Below are positions 23,003 to 35,216 of a DNA stretch of 64,000 nt, piece after piece. Position numbers and translations under genes: made by a program. The notes under the pieces were generated by a model. That model was not told the origin of the DNA. It searched no databases and saw only the letters and a program-made list of their open reading frames with translations. How positions within the stretch are numbered: position 1 is the stretch's first letter; every line of letters starts with the position of its first letter. This stretch comes from Ischnura elegans (taxonomy: Eukaryota; Arthropoda; Insecta; Odonata; Coenagrionidae), in assembly GCF_921293095.1 (NCBI RefSeq), contig NC_060254.1:54854069-54918068 (forward strand), in the 5' to 3' direction.

Positions 23003-24760
23003 CCCAGAACGAAAATGCGCCCGTTCAGCGAGTCCAACGCTGTGACGTAAGTTGGAGGTCAGCGGCGTGATATTCAAAGTTAAGCTAGGAAGATGCGTTT
23101 CTTGGTCTGTTTGAGGTTGAAAATTGGACCCGAAAAATTATGATGTACTAAAAAGCCAAACATACCTTCATTAACAATTAATGGCGTGCAAGGTAGAAGG
23201 TCAATCGTCTTAGAAATGAAAAAAGGGAGCAATAGCATGAAAATCGTTGAACGCTTATAAGACACCCGATGCCGTTCGGGCTTTAATTATAACTTGCCTG
23301 GATTTTATTACAAGGCCAAGAAATTATTATTAATCTGTTATCTTTATAATTATTAATCTTTAATCTCAATCGTTAGTATATATCTCTTCATTGCGGCATC
23401 TAACCTTGGGATCAAACAAAATTTCTCGACAGAAAAAAAATAAGTTTAAAGACGCTGGAAAATCAGTGATGACAACTTAAATTTTTCTTACGATGACGAG
23501 AAAACCACAAAAATACTCCAGAGGCACAAATCACCCATATAGTAGGTGCAAGAATGGGAGGTATATGCATTTAATGCGAGAACCATTCCTCAAAGGAAAC
23601 GATGCTTAAGTCACAATGGAACATACAAGTGAATAATGATAAAAAACTGGATTTCAAATTTCTTCCCAGGTCCGAGCGCCATAAATAGATGACTGGAAAA
23701 AAATATTGAATGATAGACATGTGGTTTTTAGCATAACGACTTATTCCGATCATCTTGGTTTAAATGTAACACTTCTAAGCTAAAAATGAGTACATTTTTT
23801 TTCAGATTCCGGCAAATTTAAAATTTTTACCCTCGGACTGAAAACGTCAATACTGCACCAGGATTTCATGATGGTGGCGGGAATATTTGCGACCTCTCAT
23901 CCAACTTGAGTGAGTGAGAATCGTCAGTTGGATAGCGGTTAGCTCCTTCAACAGAGCTGCTTACTCAACCGAGTTCATTCCATTGCTTATGGGAAGGGTC
24001 TCATCTTTTAAGACTTGATACAAAGTTTGGTCTCTCAATCTACTGGAAACTATGTGTATACATCTCTCGGATTTGCTTTGCGGAATGTTGTGTAAACCTT
24101 TCCGCTGGAGTGGGCTAATGCGAAAACTTGGAGACGTTTCTCGAACAGCGCGGAACCCTTCCCTCTCTCTCTCCCTGCTCTCTGATTAAGTCAGTCAGTC
24201 GTCTTGGTGATGCAACTGGTGTCAGGCGACGTCGTTAAAACGACCGTGGGGAGAATAATGCGGGTCTGTGGACCATTCTATCCCCTTTCTCGATCATTTC
24301 CGATGCATCCCCTTCATGCCCTTCGCTTCGAAAGGTACCGTCGACGTCGGAACCACTTTATTTAGGACTAGCGGCAAGGGTGTCATGGTGCCGGAACGCC
24401 GCACAGTGGTCCCCAATCGAAGAAAACCGGCCAAAATTAATAACGTCGTAATGTTACCTAAATTAGCTACAAAAATGAAATTTCCTCACTGATTTTGATC
24501 GCCTGAATCTGATTTTGGCATTATTTTTACGCCATAACTGCATTTTAGCATGTTTTGAGATGTAATTATTTAAAATTGTTTTAGAAAATCTCGATATAGA
24601 TGTCATTGCGATTGGCGATAACTTGCTCTTAATGGAGAACTTAAAACAGTATAATGAGCTGTTATTTTTAAACAAAAGCGATTACTTTTCGCGACGAAAA
24701 AAATTATCGCGTGATTTAGGCTTGAGTGTGGAACCTTTTGATGTTTTCCCCTAGAGCGCA
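23003..24760. other. Unassigned stretch
   Basis: Nothing recognised as a gene. A segment at 24390-24470 (CACAGTGGTCCCCAATCG, then AAAACCGGCC) resembles the end of a dispersed repeat common in arthropods, but no partner end is seen. Confidence 0.4.
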
Positions 24761-24761
24761 T

Positions 24762-24985
24762 CAAGCGGTGTGCCTACCCGGCAGTGCGTCCAACCATAAA
24801 AGTTGTATGACGTGACATAACAAACGGTAATGGAAGAAAATGACCCAAAGTACACGTTGGACACAATCAAAAGTAGCACCACTAAATTTGAGAGCATGAG
24901 ATGCATCTACTTACGAACTTTGGTCACAATCCTTGCAGCCGTATGAAAATGCATAGCGGACAGACAATCAAGCATCCTCTTTTTT
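24762..24985 (-). mobile_element. Helitron-type element, 5' part, copy 2
   Basis: In minus orientation it reads GTCCGCTATGCATTTTCATAC, then GGCTGCAAGGATTGTGACC and GTCACGTCATACAAC, parallel to the 16.5-kb and 56.3-kb copies. The 3' hairpin end is absent. Confidence 0.65.
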
Positions 24986-25119
24986 TATATATGAACTGCT
25001 AACTACAGAAAGGCGTCATGTCCAATTTTGCTAACTTTAAGGGAGAGAGAAACAAACCTGGTAAACCCAGATACAGCAAATATATGAACCAAAATATCGC
25101 GTTGTACACAATTTATTAA

Positions 25120-25166
25120 CCGAGTACTAGACGTGCTTCGATTGTTATACAATCATCCTCAGGCAC
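25120..25166 (-). ncRNA. Isolated hammerhead-like motif (F)
   Basis: On the minus strand: CTGAGGA, a T, a perfect six-pair hairpin (GATTGT/ACAATC, loop ATA), then GAAGCACGTC. This matches the order box 1, stem II, box 2 and cleavage-site side of a type I hammerhead, with GAAG instead of GAAA. Stem I (GTGC/GTAC) and stem III are weak. No palindromic partner arm is seen. Probably a relic of a Penelope-like terminal repeat. Confidence 0.45.
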
Positions 25167-25345
25167 CCTTAGGGTACGATTCATAGACGGCAATTTAGGC
25201 TAAAGTATACTTTAGCTGGGCTAAAGCCTGCTTTTTCCGTTTCACAAAAGCCACTTTAGAAGAAAATGGCCGAATCGTCACTTTACCGTAAAGTGCCCAA
25301 CCGGAGCTCACTTTAGGGCTAAAGTGCCCTTTACGGATGAATAAA
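25167..25345. repeat. Cluster of CTTTAG/CTAAAG hairpins
   Basis: Begins GGGTACGATTCATAGACGG and holds repeated GGCTAAAG and CACTTTA words in both orientations. A hairpin between CCGTAAAGTG and CCCTTTACGG encloses CACTTTAGGGCTAAAGTG. It looks like one end of a DNA transposon with sub-terminal repeats. The matching other end was not found. Confidence 0.5.
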
Positions 25346-28300
25346 TATGGCCGCATCGGCTGTTATTGAAGTTGAAATATGAAGATATTTGGGCTACGGA
25401 AATGAATAGGAACTAATTTTTTGGTGAGAACACAACAGCAGACTGGCGCGTTTCAAGAAATAACCAGACACGTAATATATGTCTTTTCCCTGAAAATATA
25501 TCGAGTCGGTATTGATGGAGATGACCCATTACAATTTTTGAAGTTGAACTCTATCGGTCGTTATATTACCAAGGAAATTTTTATGATTATGTGATAATTA
25601 CAACACAGTAAGTGGTTGAGCTTGTTGGCATAATTTACGTTGATTTTGAATACAAGATAATTGTTAAGTTCTTAGATACTAATTTATGTGTTTATATTCT
25701 AGAATAGATGGTTCGCACCATTAGTAACCACCACAGTTATGTTCCACGACATCTATCCTAAGAGAGTTGAGTTTACACCACGTATATAATTTTAAAAAAG
25801 TTTTGTTTTTTTTTGTCTGGGGTTTTGGAACTTTTATATACTATTAAAATAAGTAAAATATTTTAAGAGAGTTGGCTGGAGGTCTTTGTATTTAGGATAT
25901 GTTTATTTTCTGGCGTAAACGACAATGTTTTTAGACATTTCATGTAGAATAATTTCTATACAAACAAATTATTCCGTAAAAATTTATTTGAATGAAGAAA
26001 AACATTTTTTGACTACATTATTTCAGTTTTCACATTCTTTGGATGCTGTTGTCGTTCGCCATGGCAAAATCAGATTCTGAAATTTCAATTTTATTCTGGT
26101 ATTTGCTTGTTTGTTTTATTGAAATATTCCATTTTTATGTTATATAATTGGAAGTACCTTGGAATAGGATTTTTAGTGGGAGCCCGACTCGACTGTTCTG
26201 CGTTCCTTAGTCTGAAATAATGTATTGCCAAGCCGGAGATGATCATGTTAGATTGCACCGTGTGGTGCATCTGGGATGAAAAAGTAATTTCTATTTATGT
26301 ATATAGGGAAAAATTCCTGTTTTGTTTTTTCATATTTGTCAATTTTTTTAATTTACCAGTTCAAGATTGTGCACATTTTTTAATCCTCCTTACCGCCATT
26401 CCCATTCATTATAGATAAAAGTTGTAAATTCCTTCGTTAAATGATTACGCACACCAAAGACGTTAATAGTGAACTATCTGAGGTAATTGGTGCCTTGGAT
26501 AGGAATACAAGGGATATAGGATGCAAATCAGGTGAACTGGATGTTAGTTCACGCGTCTACCACGGCTATCAGGCAGCTGTTTACCGCAGAAAGGGAACTA
26601 ATCCTGGACTACACAGTATTGAAGGCATTGTCATGCTAATAACACCGCGCAGACATGTTTCCTAGTAGTAGCAAACGTCGAGTCTTGCACCTAGCAACAA
26701 GTTAAAGAAAAAAAGAAAAATCGTCCTCCGTAGACATGATGCCTTTCTACTGTTAGCGATTCATATTGTTGAAGAGGATTCCTGACGAAATTTTTAACTT
26801 CACAAATATATATCAACTTAAATTGAAAATTTTATATATTTTAAATGAAAAGTGTTATAGCTTCCACTTGTGAATGAGGTCTTGGATTTTATATGTACAT
26901 TTTAATACCTATTTAATGTATTCAGCCTACTGTATTATTATGCTGCTTGCATTTTAATTGAAGAGATATTTTGTTGTTTGCTTTAAGGTGAAAATTTACT
27001 CTAATTATTCTCAGCATTATTTCGAAATGTTGAGATTTGTGCAATATCTGATTATTGCGTTTATGTAAATAATTTTCAGAATGTTCCCTTTCTGTAAATA
27101 TTCTCTCACTAATTATGGGCTTCTTATTGTTCGGTGTATAATTAGTATTATTTATATGTACCTGGAATTATCAATTGATGATGTTTATGTTTGCCAATTC
27201 TTCAATGTAGCAACATTACTGCTGTATTTGTTAGACTAAGAATCCACTTCACATACCCTAAGATAATTCTGAATTGACAAGTTTTGTTTCATTTTGATGG
27301 CTTTGGTTATATACTGTACCAACTCTTTTGTTTTGTAATTAGTCAATAATGCATTTATTTCTCATTTTATTATTTAAATTACCCTATATCGTCACATTAC
27401 GGAGTCCAATTATGTAAATATATATTTTATTTGTTCACAATTTCAATTAAACCACAAATATTGTACCAAATATAATGATAGGGTTGTGTACTTCGACCCA
27501 ATATCGTAATTCTTTAAAACAAATCGGTATCTAGGTATGAAATGCGACGAAAAAAGTCTTCCCGATTCAATCAAAATTTAGAAAACGCATTACGCATCAC
27601 GAAAAAAAAACGAAACGCGTCAAACGTTTGTAAAATAACATTTTTTTAAATTTGGCTAGAAATGAACGTGAAAAAAATACGTTTAAAATAAGCTCTTATA
27701 AAAAAAATTTTTTTTAAAACCAGCCTTTATATTTAGATTACAGGGGATGAGCAACGTTTATATATGACACAAAGCAAAAAAACTCAGTGACCCCGAAAAA
27801 CCAAAAGTGACGTATTAAAAAAGTCACTATATTTATTAAATTTTCAGTGAATGGTAAGCCCTCTATGTTTCAAAATGCCACCCCTATGCTTTTAAATGCC
27901 TACCCCTATGTTAAAAATGCCACCCCCCTATGTTAAAAATGCCACCCCGTAAAAACATGTTTTGGGGGTCTATAGGTTGACTGGGGGGTGGTTAAAGGGG
28001 GGTTGGAGAGAAAAAGTTATATTTTCATGTATTGTCATCGGAAATGAAGAAGTGTGCAAAATTTCAGCGTTTTTGCTTCACAGGAAGTGAGTCAAATTTC
28101 AGTTACAAGATTTGTACCAGACAAACAGACAAACAAACAGACAGGTTGGTGAGTTGATATAAAGGCTGTAATAATAAAAATGAACTTAATGCATTTAACA
28201 ACTTAAAATATGGCGACTTTCATACAATATAGTACTAATCCGGTACCCTGAATTTTATTATCATATTTTAATACTTTTATTATATTTTGCATTTAATTAG

Positions 28301-29765
28301 CTCCTTCCTTCAATTTATTCATTAGTTTCTTAACCCTTCAGCATTCGTGTGAGGTAAAGTTACGTTACTATTCCCTTCAAGCTATACTGAACTAGAATTA
28401 AATAGTTTTAAAGTAAAAATGGTCTTATGATTGGAAATAAATCTGGGTTGTAGTGATAAGAAACTGAAGCTATTTAAAGCATTTAAAATTGCTTTTACTT
28501 GAGATTCAGTGGTCTAATAAGACGAAAAGAGGTGTCAAAGTATCTGGCACCGTAAAAATCTTCATAACAGTTACATTGTATTACATACGCTCACGACGAG
28601 TCGTATAGCGATATTTTTCATGACGCAAACACTCTCGTCGGGTCGTAACGCTAAATTCTGATGCATAATTCATACATATGGAGACAAAAATGGCATAGAA
28701 AAAAAGACAAAAGCACGTACGAGATTATATGGGACGCAATTTGCTAACATATTTACCCGAATGTAAGTTTTATTCGTTGAAAATTCTCTCGGGTCAAATA
28801 GATCCGACGCGACTACTTGTGGGTTTACATCCAGTCCCCAATATATACGTTATCGAGTCCACTGATTATGAGTGTTGTCTGATTTTGCAGACGCCCTACA
28901 TCTCATTGAAAATTCGTTACGCAGAAATATTATTAGTTATACGCAGTTATATTGATTCACGCTTAAGTTTATGATGTTTAGAATCATGAATATATAAAAA
29001 GATTTTAATGTTACCTGACTTTCACCAATAAAATAAGAGTTTAGTTAGAAGTTGAGCTCTAAACATTAACTTAGCCAACGGTATTTAATGGCTCTCAAAT
29101 CTAAGATTGCTCGGTCTTAATGGCCTGTCGTCTCATTCGGAATGTGGGGACTCTGATTGAGCAAGCATTGAGGAAGCAAATATTTGAGTCATCAAGGATG
29201 CGATCAATTTATCTCTCCCTGCGCTTCTCTTTAAGTTTCGGCAGATTTCTTTGCCTGAGAGATTTAAATTGAATTGTAGATGTATGTAACCTCGACTACT
29301 AGTTTAGATACGTAGACGACATTTTATGCTTATGGACGGACACTGAAAGACAGCTAGACATTTTTAAAAAGCAAGGAGAAGCCTGTTTATCAATGCGGAC
29401 GGCATAGATACACACTGCATTTGTTGAATTTCCCGCAGGACAGCGTGTTTAATACATCGTTAATTTTGCTTTAATCTTCAGCTACCGAAGCATTCCGAAG
29501 GTATTTCAAAATAATAAATTCATCGAAATAATTTTTAGTTATTACTTTTGCCAATAAATTAAAAATCATGTACTTTTAGTGTGAAAATTTAACTATCTTT
29601 CTTCGCGTGTTATAAATGCATTATCGTACTTTCGTTAGAGAAAATGTTAAAGTTTTCGTTGCGATATTTTTCATAAGAGTCTATGTATTTTTGCGTCACC
29701 TCTAGGTAGAATAATATCGCTGACCCCTGGCTCCACCTTCCAACGGTTGGAGGTAAATCTAACGC
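25346..29765. other. Long AT-rich stretch with a small minisatellite
   Basis: No gene recognised. Near 27880-27960 a short unit built on CCTATGTTAAAAATGCCACC is repeated about three times. A tail near 28120-28165 has alternating ACAAACAGAC words followed by GATATAAAGG, which looks like the 3' part of an unclassified dispersed repeat. Short frames at 26441 and 28729 carry no recognisable motif. Confidence 0.45.
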
Positions 29766-29813
29766 CCTTTCTAGAAGTCATTTCTCCATATAACGAGAAA
29801 TAACTTCTAGAAA
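29766..29813. repeat. Hairpin, 20-base arms
   Basis: CTTTCTAGAAGT.ATTTCTC and its reverse complement flank an eight-base centre, with one mismatch per arm. No context for function. Confidence 0.7.
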
Positions 29814-30025
29814 GAATAATCTTCTTCTCCATGAGGTGCAAACTGGCACCAACTTTCGTATCCACTCACGTGAGGTCTCTCTCGCTGTTGTTAACGTTGT
29901 TGCCCACCCCTAAGGTATTCGCTTTGCCGTCTCATTAATTTTAGGGGCTCTTTAAGGGTTTCTAGCTCTTATTCGGAATAAACAGCGTCAACTCGAGCTC
30001 TATAGCCTCGCAGTAACATATTGGC

Positions 30026-30255
30026 GCTCAAGGAAATATTTTGGACACCGATTTGTAAATGTTATATGACAAGTAGATGGCTATTAGTTAAGTGATTTCT
30101 ACGAACACAGAGGAGAATAGTTCTGCAGAGACCTATTGGATAATAATGGCTCAAGGAAATATTTTGGACACCGATTTGTAAATTTTATATGACAAGTAGA
30201 TGGCTATTAGTTAAGTGATTTCTACGAACACAGAGGAGAATAGTTCTGCAGAGAC
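30026..30255 (+). repeat. Direct duplication of a 107-bp unit
   Basis: Units at 30026-30132 and 30149-30255 differ at one base and are separated by 16 bases. High identity indicates a recent local duplication. The unit contains no recognised motif. Confidence 0.95.
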
Positions 30256-30575
30256 TTTTGGAGGAAATGCGTTCGATTTTCTTCCCATTCAAATCTTCTT
30301 ATTGTAAATGCCAGTCAGCGGTTTCGTCATGACAAATATGCTCTATGATGTTGGCGTGGGCAAGTTGAATTGAAGTTTGGAAGTACGCTTGTCCAAAAGT
30401 TATCTTTGTTTCGGTTCTCAATGGGATAATGTTTCATATGTCTCCTTGAATCTAGAGAAATACGTACGAGGAATTAATTCGTTGTCTCGGATGCGACTTC
30501 ATGGAATCGAAAAAGCACCTCAGACCGTTGAGTTTTTTGGATTTTTGTGTGAAATCAAAATATATTTCAATATAT

Positions 30576-31183
30576 AGTGTGTCCCAAAAAGAATGACCCG
30601 ATTTTAAATAGGATTATTTATTAGGAAGAAGGGCTTAACATCAACATATTGTATTCTAAATTACTCAAAAAAGACAAAAGTTTATAAAAAAGCATCATAA
30701 ATATTCAATATGTCCTCCATTGGCTGCGCGGACGACATCTAGCCGATAGCTGAATTCATCCCAAACTGAGTGTAAGGTGTCTTCTGTCACTGAAGCTGCA
30801 GCAGCTGATATTCATGTTTTTTGTTCATCAATGTCACGAGGTAAGGGAGGAACGTAAACACGCTGTTTAACATTTCCCAAAAGGAAAAAATCGCATGGTG
30901 TTATGTCAGGGGACCTAGGAGGTCAAGAGTGTAAAGCCTGTTCTCGCGGTCCTGTATGTCATCTTCAGCGAGACTGGCTGCACCTTATTGTTAGACCTAA
31001 TTGTTAGACCAATGGTCTAAGGGTTGCACGCTCCACATCAGCGCTCGTAGTGACATTCAGCGGATTTTTCTAAAACTCTAAACAATGCCGATCACATCTG
31101 GCGCTGTTTCGCTTGCCTAGTGACATTTGTTTCAATATTATTACTAGTCAAAATCGGGTCATTCTTTTTGGGACACACTGTAT
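30576..31183 (-). pseudogene. Tc1/mariner element relic with transposase C-terminus
   Basis: Terminal inverted repeats of about 29 bases begin (T/C)AGTGTGTCCCAAAAAG with TA on each side, the Tc1/mariner target site. The minus strand encodes remnants of the transposase end: HHAIFFLL, then RVYVPPLPRDIDE, then VWDEFSYRLDVVRAANGGHIE, with at least two stops. Most of the transposase is deleted, so the copy cannot make a functional enzyme. Confidence 0.85.
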
Positions 31184-31684
31184 AATGCGACTATACAGTA
31201 TATGTTCTATGCCTTACATTAAAAGTACCAGATGACTATTTTGAGCGTATTTGAGAGCATGATGAGAATGACTATTTTCCTCTGTGTGGGTATAAATCAC
31301 TTCAATCTACTTGCTATATAGCATATAGATGATGCGCCACTTTGAAGCCTAGGACGTACTTTAATAAATTCATGTGAAATTACAAAGTCAATTACTTTTC
31401 ACTGTAAACGAAGAATTCTTAGTCTATTCTGTAATTTATCTGCGCTAAATTTTCTCCTTAACTCCTTGGAAGTATTTCTGGTGGAATGCGTACTTAAAGT
31501 TTCTCGCTGGTTCTCTAAACTTAAAGGGAAACATCAGATGGAAATATTTTCTTCCAGGCATTTAACCTCAGCGATGCATTTCACCATTCAGCTTTGCACT
31601 TTTTCTTTAAAATTTAATGTGAATATACTTTTTCCCATATCTACGTGTGATTGGTTCAAAATTGTTCCCACGGATCTGAAAGTA

Positions 31685-31799
31685 GTGAATTCTCCACTTG
31701 GCTATAATTATAGCCAAGTGGAGAATTCACAACTCATGACACATGTCATGAGTTGTGAATTCAACATGTCATGACACAACATGTTAACATGTTGTGTCA
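31685..31799. repeat. Chain of overlapping palindromes
   Basis: Three palindromes follow one another. The first is a perfect 46-mer at 31685-31730. The second is a 40-mer at 31723-31762 with a two-base imperfect centre. The third is a perfect 28-mer at 31772-31799 centred on GTTAAC. The first two overlap by eight bases. A ten-base palindrome, TGTCATGACA, bridges the second and third. Confidence 0.95.
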
Positions 31800-31954
31800 C
31801 CCGCCGCGCTATTATAAGGACATATATATTATAAGGACACTATTCAATTTGAAACATATGGACCACTGTAAACCTCTCTTCCTTAAATCAGGTATAATGA
31901 CTGTGTATTCCTTTACATATATGAGTTACTCAAATATGCCAAAGACAACCTGGA

Positions 31955-32392
31955 AAATTTTACATGTAGGTCTGAGGTACACGCATACCACACCAGGCAT
32001 AAAGATGACCTAGACATACCATTCCAGAGACTGACTAAGACAAAAAATAATTATATAAACATGGCTATGAGGGCATACAATGTACTGCCAACGGCAATGA
32101 AATTGGAAGAAAAAAATAAGTTTAAAAAAATGTGACAAAAATGGTTGTGCAGGAATCCCCTGTACTCAATTGATGAATATATGTCAGGGGATCTAGAAGG
32201 TCTCTGTGATGAAGTGGTCTGGGTCAATTATTATTATTATTGCAATAAATTTGTAATACCTGACATATACATAGTTTTTTGTATCAAGGTTGTTTCTTAT
32301 TGTCTTTTTTATGTTTGTGTGTATCTTTTGACAATGTCTATTGTGATTTTACATCATTTAATGACAAATAAACTGATTGATTGATTGATTCC
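31955..32392 (+). pseudogene. Non-LTR retrotransposon 3' end with (TTGA)n tail
   Basis: The plus strand encodes a degraded C-terminus: RLTKTKNNYINMAMRAYNVLPTAM-like residues, then a stop, then KWLCRNPLYSIDEYMSGDLEGL. These match the region after the reverse transcriptase in Jockey/CR1-group elements. An AT-rich 3' UTR follows, ending in GATTGATTGATT repeats. It is 5'-truncated, as usual for non-LTR insertions. Confidence 0.75.
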
Positions 32393-32519
32393 AATGAGTT
32401 TACAAATTTCGCCACTCGCGACTCTGACGACACGAGCTATCCGAATTTCTCGAGTAATAAACAGTAATTAGGACAGCAGGCCTAAGTTAGAAATTTGAGA
32501 TGATATAGAAGTACAGAAA

Positions 32520-33190
32520 CAATGGATCGGATTCTACATGTGCAGCATATTTCTCTATGGTAGCGCGGCTTGGACGTTTAAGAGGCTCGGAACTGCAGTG
32601 GGGTAGCCTGGAATTTCTTCCGGGTCCTAAACCAGGGTGGGAAATGTTTGAAAAACAGGGTACTAACTAGATGGTTTTAAACAAATTTTAACACTTTTCA
32701 TAACCGAAACAATTTCATTTGTCAAAGAAATATTTTGTCAATTCATGATTTTTCAATATTTTATTTTCTTTTATGAAGAAAAGAAATTGTGTTTTTATAT
32801 TTGGGGGGTGGGGAAGCTAGGGGGGAGGGGTACGGACCACCCGAACCTCCCTCCTCACTACGCAACTAGATGGAAGCATTCGAAATGTGGTGCTACCGAA
32901 GAATGATGAAGATAAAATGGAGTAAGTGACAAGGAAGTGCCAAGAAGAGTGGGAGAAAAGAGAACTCTTCCTAAAAACTTAAGCAGAAGACGGAACAACT
33001 TAGTTCTGAGACATGATGGCCCAATGAAAACAATCGTAGAAGGAAAATTGACGGTAATGAGTTTCATAAGGCAGGTTATAAAGGATGTGAAAGAAAAGAT
33101 ATACGTCGCTATGAAAAGGCTATCGGATAGGAGAAAGGAATAGAGAACTGCGTCAAACCAATCCCTGGATTGTTGACTTATGATGAGGAT
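32520..33190 (+). pseudogene. Non-LTR (RTE-like) C-terminal fragment split by an insertion
   Basis: SIFLYGSAAWTFKRL before the insert and MEAFEMWCYRRMMKIKW after it match the conserved LYGxExWTL...LEAFEMWxxRRM block at the C-terminus of arthropod RTE-like polyproteins. RTLPKNLSRRRNNLVLRHD and an MKRL-type end follow with frame damage. A 267-bp hAT-like insert separates the two parts. Confidence 0.75.
32596..32862. mobile_element. hAT-like element inserted in the non-LTR fragment
   Basis: Starts CAGTGGGGTAGCC. Its interior (CAGGGTACTAACTAGATGG, then AACACTTTTCAT, then TGATTTTTCAATATTT) is homologous to the 38.1-kb element. Its right end is a degraded CTCACTACG. Flanks GGAACTG and GCAACTAG suggest an eroded target duplication. 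Confidence 0.7.
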
Positions 33191-33446
33191 GATTTGTCGA
33201 ATTCATAAATTTCAATTCTAATAATAGCTTAAATTTTTTTAGCAAAAAAAAAAAATTAAATTCGCCACGTAGCGTATCTCTTGAAGGCTATACTTATATT
33301 GACAAGTATCTTAGTGATTGGAGCGCCACTATTTACGGTGACCGGTGGTAATCAATGGAGTCACGGGAGTGGAGAATAAAAGGTCTCCTGTTGTAATATA
33401 GAGTTATATAAATTCTATGATTTCACTCAAACTTGGAACATTTTGG

Positions 33447-33500
33447 TACAGAGTGTAGCGCTTTACGGTGTGGAATCATCGACATGTTTAAAGACTGATT
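33447..33500 (+). pseudogene. Tiny RTE-like fragment
   Basis: Encodes SVALYGVESSTCLKTD, resembling the SVALYGxETWTLxK block seen at 40.9 kb. Too short for certainty. Confidence 0.35.
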
Positions 33501-33791
33501 TTTAAACTGCGCGCTGTTTACCTTCTGCTCCACTAGCAAAGTAATGAATGGACTCGCTTCGTGAAAATTTCATCGAGTTTTCCAGTATTTGTTCCCGATT
33601 TTTATGAAAGACCTTTTTTTCAAGTTGTATTTTATCGAAAAACCATAAATTGTTGTTTAGCAACTAACTATCCGTAAAATAGATAGTAAAAATCATCTCT
33701 TCAAAACAGTTTAACCGGCGAAACTCACAGATGGCAGTGATATAAAATACACCACGCTTCTTTGTTAACTGTTTTATGAGTTAAGCTGCTC

Positions 33792-34448
33792 AATAGAGTG
33801 GTTTCCTATTATTTTTTACTGCCTATATCGGAAGATTATTACTCCTGGAGTATGTATTTCACGCTTTTAGATTTTTAAATGACGATATCTATTTTTCACG
33901 ATTAAATGAAAAGTGAAAATTTTCAAGCGCGCGAAAACGCGACGGGTAAGGAAATCTCTCCGTGTGACGTATGTCTGGTTCCCCCTCCCGCCTTGTGAAG
34001 TGACCTTGATCGAGGCTCTGAGCGCTGATAGGACGCAGGATGCTAGCGGGTAGCTGAGTACCTTGCTGGATGGTAGCGCTTGGCTTAAAAAAGGTTAATT
34101 AACACCTTATCAAACGAAGAAAACTTTCCGACCATAGCCAGTTTTAATGTGTGATTATTATGAGATGTTTCCCTGAGCTCTGTGCCTCATGCATGCATTG
34201 GTAACCTCAGACGATGTATAACTCCTATCTTCTCGTATAGAAACTAGGTCCCTGTGAAGTCACGTGGAGTGGCATCGCATGGGCGCCAATCTGGCCCTTT
34301 TCAAATGAGGATAAAAATGGACCACAGCCATTCGTCTAAACCGGTATTTCTAAAACGAAATAATTTGTATATTATGAATACAGTAATGGTGGGTAACAAA
34401 TCGCAATCAATGCCTTTCGGTTTCTTTGATGAAGGAAACTACCCTATT
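33792..34448 (-). mobile_element. 657-bp terminal-inverted-repeat element, copy 2 (inverted)
   Basis: Reverse complement of the 7.9-kb copy along its whole length. The ends are AATAGAGTGGTTTCC and GGAAACTACCCTATT, flanked by a 5-bp direct repeat TGCTC (33787-33791 and 34449-34453). The first copy has no clear duplication. Non-coding interior with a conserved TGCTAGCGGG-type block. Confidence 0.82.
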
Positions 34449-34920
34449 TGCTCAGTCTATCACTGTTAAAGTAAAAATTAAGTGTTGCAAGTTACGACTT
34501 GGAGCTGTCGTAATGAACATTCATGCACAAGTATTAATATAAATAACAATTAACCTTTTTTTGCCATCATGTTAACCATGCATATAGAATTATTTATTAT
34601 TTTGGTATGTTAATCGATGTATTATCGCTTCACCCGAACTATCTTCCAGTACCGTCCTTTGTGGGTACTTTGAACGGCGGGATATTTCCCGCTCGCATTG
34701 CAGCAAGACGTTTCGAATCACTGGAAGGCATCAGAGCATCAATGCCTTGATGCATTTCGATACGGTGGCATCCAGATCATGCGCTGATGCGCATCGACGC
34801 GTGATTCGGATCGCGCCCTTCGTGAAAATGATCCCAGCTGTCGGTATTTTCCTCCGAATACCGAGCCAAAACATTATTCACATTTCCAACTTTCATAAAG
34901 AAATTGTATGGGTCACCTTA

Positions 34921-35216
34921 GGCCCCTTGCACACACACCGATTTTGGACGGCCGGTAAAATATCGGCCGTCCACATTCCAATAGTGAACAATGGGAGAGC
35001 ATTGGAGCTTGCACACGTACCGACCACGCGCCGGCACCGGAAAAATGCCGGTTAGCTGCCGGCCATTATCACTGTGGATCGCCGGCGCCGGCTAAAAACA
35101 TAGCAACTTATCGTTTGACCGGCAAAAATCCGGCGTGTGTGCAAGCATCGCTTCGCTAGTAAAATAACGGCCGATATTTTACCGGCCGTCCAAAATCGGT
35201 GTGTGTACAAGGGGCC
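34921..35216. mobile_element. PIF/Harbinger-type MITE
   Basis: A 296-bp element with 50-base terminal inverted repeats that differ at one position, beginning GGCCCCTTGCACACACACCG, and a 3-bp TTA duplication on both sides. TTA/TWA duplication and a GC-rich start are typical of PIF/Harbinger. The interior has further GCCGGC-rich palindromes. No coding capacity. The near-identical ends indicate a fairly young insertion. Confidence 0.88.
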
